Shown one piece after another: positions 7,170 through 12,758 of a stretch of DNA of 14,110 nucleotides. Source of the DNA: an uncultured Ruminococcus sp. (GTDB lineage: Bacteria; Bacillota; Clostridia; Oscillospirales; Ruminococcaceae); assembly GCA_947175975.1 (NCBI GenBank), contig CAMWOX010000020.1, positions 1 through 14,110 of the forward strand, read 5' to 3'. The position numbers and the translations under genes were made by a program. The notes beneath the pieces were generated by a model, which ran no database searches, was not told the origin of the DNA, and saw nothing but the letters and a program-made list of their open reading frames with translations. Position 1 is the first letter of the stretch; each line of letters starts with the position of its first letter.

Positions 7170-7931
7170 ATGATAGAAAATTTGACACAAGAGGAAATCC
7201 AGGCAGTTAAATTTTATATCGGTGACTGCAAAGGATATGAACAGCATCCTTTCTGGGGGGAATCCAGAGCTTATCTTGTTTTAAATTCCTTGTTTTTTGA
7301 CGGCATCCGCACGGAGCAAGCCCGTGTTGCTGAGGGAAAATTTCTGAATCCGGAAATCGTTGCTGATCCGGAACGTCTGGAGAATCTGCTCCGGACTTTG
7401 CTTTCTGCATTCCGGAAATCCTGGAATACAGAGAATTTTACGACTTACCGGGTGGAACGTTTCTCAGATTATCAGGCAATGAAATGTGCAAGTAGGACAA
7501 TCTCGTTTACATCAACAAGCCTGAATTATTTTTTGAAAGCCTATCAGGATCGGACAGGGATTGCTTTGATGCGTTTTGAAATTCCTGCCCATACACCATG
7601 TATTCATATGCAGGAATTTTTACAGAATTATGCCAAACCGGAAGAAGCAGAGATTCTGTTGCCGCCATTCCTGAACTTGCATTTTGAAGAGATCCCTGTT
7701 TCGGATGACGAAAAGAAGATTCTGGATTCTGAAAAAAATCCACCTGTCTGCTCCTGTGTTGTGACAGTTCAGGAGCTGAAACTGCCGGACAATCCGAAGA
7801 ACCCCGGAATCAAGGCAAAAGATCTGAAAAAAATCTATTCTGCACTGAATTGTCAGAATGAAATTTCACAGGAAGAAATAAAATTTTATACAGAATGGAA
7901 GAAAAGCCTGATTTATAAAATTCTGCACTAA
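7170..7931 (+). CDS. Predicted cytosolic mono-ADP-ribosyltransferase (R-S-E class)
   Basis: A 253-residue protein without signal peptide or membrane segment. It shows the three spaced signatures of R-S-E ADP-ribosyltransferases (the VIP2/C3-like exoenzyme fold): an N-terminal LTQEEIQAVKFYIGD with GYEQ, typical of the helix preceding the core; Arg94 in TTYRVERF; the FTSTSL strand at 113-118; and the ARTT-loop E-x-E motif E159-A-E161 followed by ILLPP. Such enzymes transfer ADP-ribose from NAD+ to a protein, nucleic acid or small molecule, and the double-Glu form usually modifies arginine. The substrate cannot be read from sequence. The start at ATG 7170 has AGAAGGG (7154-7160) 9 bases upstream, and the gap to the lipoprotein stop is 26 bases, so the two are probably co-transcribed. 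No obvious immunity or antitoxin gene is attached, though a 62-residue gene follows. The assignment rests on motifs only, but all three occur in the right order and spacing. Confidence 0.72.
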   Translation: MIENLTQEEIQAVKFYIGDCKGYEQHPFWGESRAYLVLNSLFFDGIRTEQARVAEGKFLNPEIVADPERLENLLRTLLSAFRKSWNTENFTTYRVERFSDYQAMKCASRTISFTSTSLNYFLKAYQDRTGIALMRFEIPAHTPCIHMQEFLQNYAKPEEAEILLPPFLNLHFEEIPVSDDEKKILDSEKNPPVCSCVVTVQELKLPDNPKNPGIKAKDLKKIYSALNCQNEISQEEIKFYTEWKKSLIYKILH

Positions 7932-7965
7932 ATTTGCAAAATGCGTGTTTTCTTGTCGGAAATAC

Positions 7966-7994
7966 TTGACAAATCGGGAAAAATATGTTATTAT
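7966..7994 (+). promoter_or_regulatory. Sigma-A promoter of the 62-residue small gene
   Basis: TTGACA (7966-7971) and TATTAT (7989-7994) are separated by 17 bases. Its spacer ends in GAAAAATATGT, shared with the promoter at 8285-8313. Confidence 0.75.
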
Positions 7995-8001
7995 AAATCT
8001 A

Positions 8002-8030
8002 TCAGATTTGCATATTGCGAATTTTTCTGA
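8002..8030 (+). promoter_or_regulatory. 5'-UTR hairpin of the small gene
   Basis: TCAGA (8002-8006) pairs with TCTGA (8026-8030), and TTTGC (8007-8011) with GCGAA (8017-8021, one wobble), leaving a 4-T bulge. It begins at the predicted transcript start and leaves the ribosome site at 8043-8049 free. It is AT-rich and modest in strength, so a function is uncertain. Confidence 0.3.
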
Positions 8031-8058
8031 AATTTATCTCACAAAGGAGAACATCACT

Positions 8059-8247
8059 ATGATCAGACTGCAAGTGAATCACAAGGAAATACAGATCGAA
8101 ATGCATGGCTCAGATCAGGCTATTTTACTGGAACTGTCAGAAGCAATTTTTCGAATGCTGGAAGCCATGCAGCACAGCGGCGGTAGTTCTGTACCAGAGA
8201 ATCTGACAATTTTAATTTTAAGATTATTAGAGATGCAGGAAGACTGA
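8059..8247 (+). CDS. Small acidic protein of unknown function (62 aa)
   Basis: I do not recognise this protein. It is 62 residues long, with a short beta-like N-terminus (MIRLQVNHKEIQIEM), then two predicted amphipathic helices (about 19-38 and 48-61) separated by a flexible GGSS turn. Net charge is negative and there is no membrane segment. It is probably real: the ATG at 8059 lies 9 bases after a strong AAAGGAG (8043-8049), and a near-consensus promoter precedes it. The frame is open further upstream to about 7945, but those codons overlap the promoter and have no ribosome site. No strong terminator follows; 38 bases after its stop the next promoter begins. Its position after the ADP-ribosyltransferase makes a link to that enzyme possible, but its separate promoter argues against a simple operon. 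Confidence 0.6.
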   Translation: MIRLQVNHKEIQIEMHGSDQAILLELSEAIFRMLEAMQHSGGSSVPENLTILILRLLEMQED

Positions 8248-8284
8248 GTAATTTAGAGAAATTTAAATTTTTTTGAAAAAGGGC

Positions 8285-8313
8285 TTGACAAGACAAGAAA
8301 AATATGTTATAAT
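8285..8313 (+). promoter_or_regulatory. Sigma-A promoter of the rtcB leader and operon
   Basis: Perfect TTGACA (8285-8290) and perfect TATAAT (8308-8313) with 17-base spacing. This is the only credible promoter upstream of rtcB; the predicted start is near 8320. Confidence 0.85.
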
Positions 8314-8348
8314 AGGCAACATGAAAATTATGAAAGGTGGTGAACGGC

Positions 8349-8435
8349 ATGTTAATCAATATATTTAATCAGAACAAGAGATATATTTTTATCAGCTACA
8401 ATTTTGGGCAAGCCGTACACCTGCGAAATCCGTAA
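8349..8435 (+). CDS. Putative leader peptide mini-ORF (28 codons) before rtcB
   Basis: The ATG at 8349 is preceded by AAAGGTGGTGA (8333-8343), a near-perfect complement of the 16S rRNA tail, 5 bases away. The 28-residue product (it begins MLINIFNQNKRYIF) is rich in Asn, Ile, Phe and Tyr, has no clear membrane helix and resembles nothing I know. Its last codons and stop overlap the two segments that could act as antiterminator arms, so translation could influence the terminator choice. The start codon itself could pair with 8318-8323 (AACATG with CATGTT). It may be regulatory rather than encode a functional peptide. Confidence 0.4.
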   Translation: MLINIFNQNKRYIFISYNFGQAVHLRNP

Positions 8436-8489
8436 TTTTCCAGGGAATGCATGTATTTTGCCTGGTTGCCAGGATCAGAGCAAGTTCGT

Positions 8490-8528
8490 TCCGGATAGCT
8501 GAGTTCTTCAGCTGTCCGGATTTTTTTT
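8490..8528 (+). terminator. Strong intrinsic terminator between the leader and rtcB
   Basis: A 13-bp stem (8490-8502 with 8508-8520, one T-G wobble) with a 5-base loop is followed by eight T residues (8521-8528). The next gene starts at 8560 without a promoter in between, so this is an attenuator or a sRNA terminator rather than an operon end. Confidence 0.9.
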
Positions 8529-8559
8529 GAGATTTTTCCATTCAGAAAGGATAGTATTT

Positions 8560-9795
8560 ATGTTTGAACTGCAAGGTGCATTTGCAAGTGCGAAAATTTT
8601 CACAGATTATGCAGATGAGGTTTCTGTTTCTCAGATCCTGGAACTCTGTAACCAGCCTATGACAAAAGATTCTCAGATCCGCATTATGCCGGATGTTCAT
8701 GCCGGTGCAGGCTGTACCATTGGTACAACAATGACCATCACAGACAAAATTGTTCCAAATCTGGTCGGTGTGGATATTGGATGCGGTATGGAGACGACTA
8801 TTCTCAAGGAGAGTTTTATCGAACCACAGAAGTTAGATAAACTGATCCGTTCAGAAATTCCATCCGGGTTTGCATCCCGGAAAAAACTCCATAAATATGC
8901 GGATCAGATTGATTTGACAGAATTATACTGTTACAAGCATATTCATGAACAGCTTGCTTTGCATAGTATCGGATCACTCGGCGGCGGCAATCATTTTATT
9001 GAAGTGGATAAAGACAGTTCTGGCAGAATCTATTTGGTAATTCATTCCGGTTCAAGACATCTGGGAGTAGAAGTCGCAAGATATTATCAGGAACAGGCTT
9101 ACAAAAAGCTGAATGGTTCAGATGATGACACGATCCAGAAAACAATTCAGGATCTGAAAGCACAGGGTAGAAAGAAAGAAATTGAATCTACTGTCAAGAA
9201 ATTAAGATCCGTCAAGCGAACCAGTGTTCCCAAACATCTTTCCTATTGTGAGAATGCGTTATTTGAACAGTATCTGCATGATATGAAGATTGTCCAGGAA
9301 TTTGCCGTTCTGAACCGCCAGGCTATGACTGATGTAATTGTAAAAGGAATGCATTGGCATGTCAAAGACCAATTCACCACAACGCATAACTATATTGATC
9401 TGGATCACATGATTCTAAGAAAAGGGGCAGTTTCAGCACAATCCGGCGAAATTCTGCTGATTCCTATGAATATGCGGGACGGCAGTCTGCTGTGCAGAGG
9501 CAAAGGCAATCCGGATTGGAACTGTTCTGCACCGCACGGTGCAGGTCGTCTGATGTCCCGGAGTCAGGCAAAGTCCCAGTGTGCCATTGCAGAGTACAGA
9601 AAACAGATGCAGGGAATTTATACAACTTCCGTGGGCATGGATACACTGGATGAGTGTCCTATGGCATATAAACCCATGCAGGAGATTATTGACAATCTCG
9701 AACCGACAGCGGAAATTCTGGAGATCATCAAGCCGATCTATAATTTTAAAGCCGGATCAGAAGATGCTCCGTGGATGAAGAAAAAGAAATCTTGA
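8560..9795 (+). CDS. rtcB: RtcB-type tRNA-splicing/RNA-repair ligase
   Basis: RtcB joins RNA ends carrying a 2',3'-cyclic phosphate or 3'-phosphate to a 5'-hydroxyl, using GTP and Mn2+, through a guanylated histidine. The 411-residue protein has the family's usual length and all key residues: Cys75 in VDIGCGM, His145 in GGGNHFIEV, His162 in VIHSGSRHLG and His276 in THNYID as metal ligands, and His326 in NCSAPHGAGR as the guanylated residue. In bacteria RtcB repairs tRNAs and other RNAs cut by endoribonuclease toxins or stress nucleases. The ATG at 8560 is preceded by AGAAAGGA (8544-8551). A TTG at 8527 in the same frame lies in the terminator T run and is not plausible. Transcription must pass the terminator at 8490-8528. 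RNase Z starts 30 bases downstream, so both probably share a transcript. Confidence 0.96.
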   Translation: MFELQGAFASAKIFTDYADEVSVSQILELCNQPMTKDSQIRIMPDVHAGAGCTIGTTMTITDKIVPNLVGVDIGCGMETTILKESFIEPQKLDKLIRSEIPSGFASRKKLHKYADQIDLTELYCYKHIHEQLALHSIGSLGGGNHFIEVDKDSSGRIYLVIHSGSRHLGVEVARYYQEQAYKKLNGSDDDTIQKTIQDLKAQGRKKEIESTVKKLRSVKRTSVPKHLSYCENALFEQYLHDMKIVQEFAVLNRQAMTDVIVKGMHWHVKDQFTTTHNYIDLDHMILRKGAVSAQSGEILLIPMNMRDGSLLCRGKGNPDWNCSAPHGAGRLMSRSQAKSQCAIAEYRKQMQGIYTTSVGMDTLDECPMAYKPMQEIIDNLEPTAEILEIIKPIYNFKAGSEDAPWMKKKKS

Positions 9796-9825
9796 TTATA
9801 AATAATTCAGAAAGAAGATGATACT

Positions 9826-10737
9826 ATGCCTGAAATTTGTCTGTTAGGCACAGGGGGAATGCTCCCTCTGAAAGAAAGATTTCTGACAAGCTTGTTTGTA
9901 GAATACAATGGCAAAGCCGTCCTGATTGACTGCGGTGAGGGTACTCAGGTGGCTTTTGCGAAATATGAAAAAAAATTAAGTAAGATTGAAACGATTCTGA
10001 TTACACACGGTCATGCAGATCATGTCACAGGACTCCCAGGATTGTTATTGTCTCTCGGCAACTGTTCCCGGACAGACAATCTGGATATTTATGTTCCAGA
10101 AAAATGGGAATCGGTTATCAGAAGCCTGTTATCTGTTTGTGGCTGTCTGCCGTTTCCGGTAACACTTCAGCCGATGCCGGATTATCCTGTTTCCTGGATT
10201 GCTGAAAAAATAGATCCTATGCTGGAGATTTCTGCAATGCCATTACAGCACAAAGTCCCCTGTATGGGGTATTCTCTGACACTTCGGAAAAAGCCCGAAT
10301 TTCTTCCACAGGCGGCAAAAGAATTAAATATTCCTGTGCAGTATTGGAAACAGCTCCATGCAGGGAATAAAATTCTGCTTCCGGATGGCATAGAAATTCT
10401 GCCGGAACAGGTCACAGGGACACCACGCAAACCGGTCAAGATCACATATACGACAGATACACTCCCGATTCCAGAAATTGTTGATTTTGCAAAAGATTCT
10501 GATCTGCTGATCTGTGAGGGCATGTACGGCGATCTATCCAAAAAATCCAGTATGAACCAAAAAGGACACATGCTGATGCAGGATGCTTGTGAATTAGCCA
10601 GAAAAACAAATGCAGAAAGACTTTGGTTGACACATTACAGTCCGGCTGAGAAACATCCGGAACAGTATCAGGAAATCCTGACAGAACTATTCCCACGGGT
10701 GAAAATTTCACAGGATGGTGAATTTTTGAAATTATAA
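9826..10737 (+). CDS. rnz: Ribonuclease Z (tRNA 3' processing endonuclease)
   Basis: A 303-residue metallo-beta-lactamase-fold protein of the short RNase Z type. RNase Z cuts precursor tRNAs just after the discriminator base. Visible motifs are the N-terminal LLGTGGMLP, DCGEGTQ (35-41), the zinc-binding HGHADH (61-66) followed by VTGLPGLLLSLG, His142 in LQHKVPCMGYSL, Asp211 in YTTDT, His248 in KGHM and His270 in LTHYSP. The third-helix motif usually reads GHST and the end HFSPRY; here they are GHML and HYSPAEKHP, so this is a divergent branch, but all metal ligands are in place. The ATG at 9826 has a weak AGAAAGAAG site at 9810-9818. The gene lies between rtcB and the small basic protein gene without terminators. 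A different MBL-fold phosphodiesterase is possible but less likely given the GLPGLL exosite-proximal pattern. Confidence 0.88.
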   Translation: MPEICLLGTGGMLPLKERFLTSLFVEYNGKAVLIDCGEGTQVAFAKYEKKLSKIETILITHGHADHVTGLPGLLLSLGNCSRTDNLDIYVPEKWESVIRSLLSVCGCLPFPVTLQPMPDYPVSWIAEKIDPMLEISAMPLQHKVPCMGYSLTLRKKPEFLPQAAKELNIPVQYWKQLHAGNKILLPDGIEILPEQVTGTPRKPVKITYTTDTLPIPEIVDFAKDSDLLICEGMYGDLSKKSSMNQKGHMLMQDACELARKTNAERLWLTHYSPAEKHPEQYQEILTELFPRVKISQDGEFLKL

Positions 10738-10780
10738 ATCTTATAATAATACTACGATTGCAAGATGGGAGATGATAATC

Positions 10781-10972
10781 ATGGAACAATCTGAAAATCA
10801 AAAATTTGTTGCCTATGAAAAGTTAAGCAAGAAAGCCAGGCATGAACTGGATCTGAAAAAACGTTCTGATTGGGGTGCTGTCAGACCTGCAACCAGAATT
10901 GAAAAAAATCCCAAAGCTTACCGGAGGCATGAAAAGCATAAAACGGATCTTACAGATACAGATCATTGCTGA
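10781..10972 (+). CDS. Small basic conserved protein (63 aa), function unknown
   Basis: A 63-residue hydrophilic, Lys/Arg/His-rich protein. The pattern KLSKKARHELD, then DWGAVRPATR and a final Lys/Arg-rich tail matches a small protein I know as widespread but uncharacterised in Clostridia (typically LSKK...R..W...NPVTR...K.Y.RK). Its charge would suit RNA or ribosome binding, which fits neighbours acting on tRNA and ribosomes, but this is inference only. Two start codons are close: ATG 10772 and ATG 10781. I choose 10781 because GGGAG (10767-10771) is 9 bases before it and would overlap the start region of the first. It lies 43 bases after rnz and 38 bases before hflX. Confidence 0.75.
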   Translation: MEQSENQKFVAYEKLSKKARHELDLKKRSDWGAVRPATRIEKNPKAYRRHEKHKTDLTDTDHC

Positions 10973-10978
10973 TATAAT
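10949..10978 (+). promoter_or_regulatory. Possible internal promoter for hflX
   Basis: An extended -10 element TGATATAAT (10970-10978) is preceded by CTTACA (10949-10954), a 4-of-6 match to -35, at 18-base spacing. It overlaps the end of the small basic protein gene, 32 bases before the hflX start, and could add transcription independent of the rtcB leader. Confidence 0.4.
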
Positions 10979-11010
10979 TATGAATCCTAACAAGAAAGTG
11001 AAGTGATCTT

Positions 11011-12285
11011 ATGCACGAAATTCAACAGGAACAGACCAGAACCAAGGCGATTCTGGTCGGGATCAATACTGGTGAATATGATGCGGAAATTTCCATGCAG
11101 GAGCTGGAAGAATTAGCAGATACTGCGGAATGTGATACCCTCTTGAAAATCATCCAGTCCCGACCAGCTCCCGAAGCGGCTACCTGCATTGGTGCAGGCA
11201 AACTGGAAGAAATCAAAGAGCAGGTAAAAATCCTGGATGCAGATCTGATTATTTTTGATACTGAATTAACCGGGATGCAGATGCGTAATATTTCGGATCT
11301 GACAGACTGCAAAGTAATTGATAGAACAATGCTGATTCTGGATATTTTTGCAGGCAGAGCCAGAACCGCAGAGGGCAAAGTACAGGTTGCACTTGCACAG
11401 TACAAATACAGATTAACCCGGCTGACCGGAATGGGAACAGCTCTTTCCCGGCTTGGCGGCGGTATTGGTACAAGAGGACCTGGCGAGACGAAACTGGAAA
11501 CAGACCGGCGGCATATCCGAAATCGCATTACATCTCTCGAAAATGAACTCCGGGAAATGGAAAAGCATCGAAAATTTATTACAAGCCGCCGCAAAAAAAA
11601 TTCTATTTTGACTGCGGCAATTGTCGGATATACCAATGCTGGAAAATCTACACTGTTCAACATGCTCACACAAGCGGGAGTTCTGGAAGAAAATAAATTA
11701 TTCGCCACACTGGATGTGACGGCAAGAGCATTGGAACTCCCCGATGGCAGAAGTATCCTGCTGTCTGATACAGTCGGCTTTATCCGAAGACTGCCGCATC
11801 ATCTAGTAGAGGCATTCCGTTCCACACTGGAAGAAACTGCACAGGCAGATGTGATTCTTCATGTCCTGGATGTTTCAGAACCAGATTTGCAGGAACGTAT
11901 GCAGATTACGCAGGATTTGCTGAAAGATCTGGGCTGTGCAGAAATCCCGAAAATCTGTATTCTGAATAAATCGGATCTGCTGGATGACCAGACAAGAATT
12001 AGCATTCAGGGCAAGTCTGATTTTGATACTGTTCTGATGAGTGCAAAGCATGGGGATGGTGTGCAGGATTTATTAAAAGCAATTGTACATCATCTGCCAC
12101 AGACAACACGGCGCATGCAGTTATGTATTCCTTATGCAGACGGCGGTTTTTTGAATCAGCTTCGGGAAGAGGGGAAAATTTTCTCAGAAGAATACACAGA
12201 AAACGGCATTTGTGTGGATCTTCTGGTGGATCTGAAATATCAGAAAAAAGCAGAAAATTATATTAAAAATCAGAAAGAAGTGTGA
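11011..12285 (+). CDS. hflX: GTPase HflX (ribosome-splitting/rescue GTPase)
   Basis: A 424-residue HflX. It binds the 50S subunit and, using GTP, splits stalled 70S ribosomes under heat or antibiotic stress. The N-terminal HflX domain (about 10-195) includes the glycine-rich segment RLGGGIGTRGPGETKLETD (about 147-165) and a coiled region. The G domain follows with G1 GYTNAGKST (206-214), G2 FATLDVT (231-237), G3 DTVGF (253-257), G4 NKSD (319-322) and G5 SAK (344-346). The C-terminal alpha-beta tail is present, so the protein is full length. The ATG at 11011 follows a weak GAAAGTGAAGTGA purine stretch. Its stop lies 2 bases before the next ATG, which indicates translational coupling with the DUF4869 gene. 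Confidence 0.96.
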   Translation: MHEIQQEQTRTKAILVGINTGEYDAEISMQELEELADTAECDTLLKIIQSRPAPEAATCIGAGKLEEIKEQVKILDADLIIFDTELTGMQMRNISDLTDCKVIDRTMLILDIFAGRARTAEGKVQVALAQYKYRLTRLTGMGTALSRLGGGIGTRGPGETKLETDRRHIRNRITSLENELREMEKHRKFITSRRKKNSILTAAIVGYTNAGKSTLFNMLTQAGVLEENKLFATLDVTARALELPDGRSILLSDTVGFIRRLPHHLVEAFRSTLEETAQADVILHVLDVSEPDLQERMQITQDLLKDLGCAEIPKICILNKSDLLDDQTRISIQGKSDFDTVLMSAKHGDGVQDLLKAIVHHLPQTTRRMQLCIPYADGGFLNQLREEGKIFSEEYTENGICVDLLVDLKYQKKAENYIKNQKEV

Positions 12286-12287
12286 CT

Positions 12288-12758
12288 ATGCTCCGGGTAT
12301 ATTTTGGCGATCACCCCAAAGAGATTTATAACACCAGTGTTTATTTTAATAACAGTTATCAGGATCAGTGGCTTTCTGATCTGTTCGCAAGGGAGCTGAT
12401 CCGTAAAATTGACTGTTCAGAAGTGGTAGACAGCAATGTGATCCGAAATTCTGTTCTGGGATCTTTTCCGCCGACTAAGTTATCCGGCGGTGTGAAAACG
12501 CTCTTGCTGTTGTATTTTGAACCAAAATCTAAAATTTTCAATATTTCCACATGCGGTGACAACTGTGCAAAATATATCCTGAAAATTGCAGAGGAAAAAG
12601 ACATTACAGTGACGCTCCACCATGCTATGTATTTCGGAAAGCATTTTCAGCTCAAGGTGATAAATGAGAAACGCCGGAAAGTCATTTCTGATCCGGAAGA
12701 ATTTTTATTCCTGGCATCAGAATATCTGAGAGGTGATAGCAATGCGAGGGAAGATTAA
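12288..12758 (+). CDS. DUF4869 family protein
   Basis: A 156-residue soluble protein I recognise as DUF4869 from the start MLRVYFG, IYNTSVYF, the central KLSGGVKTLLLL (64-75) and STCGDNCAKYILKI (87-100). Its function is not known to me. The central LSGG followed by a hydrophobic strand and a later LHHAMYF resembles the signature, Walker-B-strand and H-loop order of ABC/OLD-type ATPases, but there is no P-loop and no Walker B acid, so any such relation would be to a degenerate half domain. The ATG at 12288 has AGAAAGAAG (12272-12280) 7 bases upstream; a GTG at 12282 overlapping the hflX stop is the alternative. The 3' end overlaps the following ATPase gene by 17 bases, so the two products are made together and probably interact. 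Confidence 0.82.
   Translation: MLRVYFGDHPKEIYNTSVYFNNSYQDQWLSDLFARELIRKIDCSEVVDSNVIRNSVLGSFPPTKLSGGVKTLLLLYFEPKSKIFNISTCGDNCAKYILKIAEEKDITVTLHHAMYFGKHFQLKVINEKRRKVISDPEEFLFLASEYLRGDSNARED

Larger units (their letters stand above)
8320..8530 (+). promoter_or_regulatory. Candidate attenuator leader RNA upstream of rtcB
   Basis: About 210 bases lie between the predicted transcript start and the T run of a strong terminator, ending 30 bases before the rtcB ATG. The leader holds a mini-ORF with an excellent ribosome site (8349-8435). Segment 8392-8398 (TCAGCTA) is an exact complement of the terminator 5' arm 8496-8502, and 8428-8432 (ATCCG) is complementary to 8492-8496, so an antiterminator is possible. 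Three mutually complementary segments, CCAGG (8440-8444), CCTGG (8461-8465) and CCAGG (8469-8473), offer two exclusive hairpins. I do not recognise it as a known riboswitch or T-box. The alternative is an independent small RNA that happens to precede rtcB. Confidence 0.55.

Noticed and set aside
8333..8348. T-box-like string (AAAGGTGGTGAACGG) in the rtcB leader
   Set aside because: It resembles the T-box AGGGTGG element only loosely, stands at the 5' end rather than beside the terminator, and is better explained as the ribosome site of the mini-ORF.
8461..8520. tRNA-like segment in the rtcB leader
   Set aside because: GTTCGTTC loosely recalls a T-loop, but no acceptor, D or anticodon arms can be drawn.
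10726..10747. TTGAAA and TATAAT after rnz as a promoter for the small basic protein gene
   Set aside because: The spacing is only about 10 bases, far from the required 16-18.
11022..11708. Long antisense open frame (228 codons) across hflX
   Set aside because: It lies entirely opposite strongly conserved HflX coding sequence, with no promoter, ribosome site or recognisable protein.
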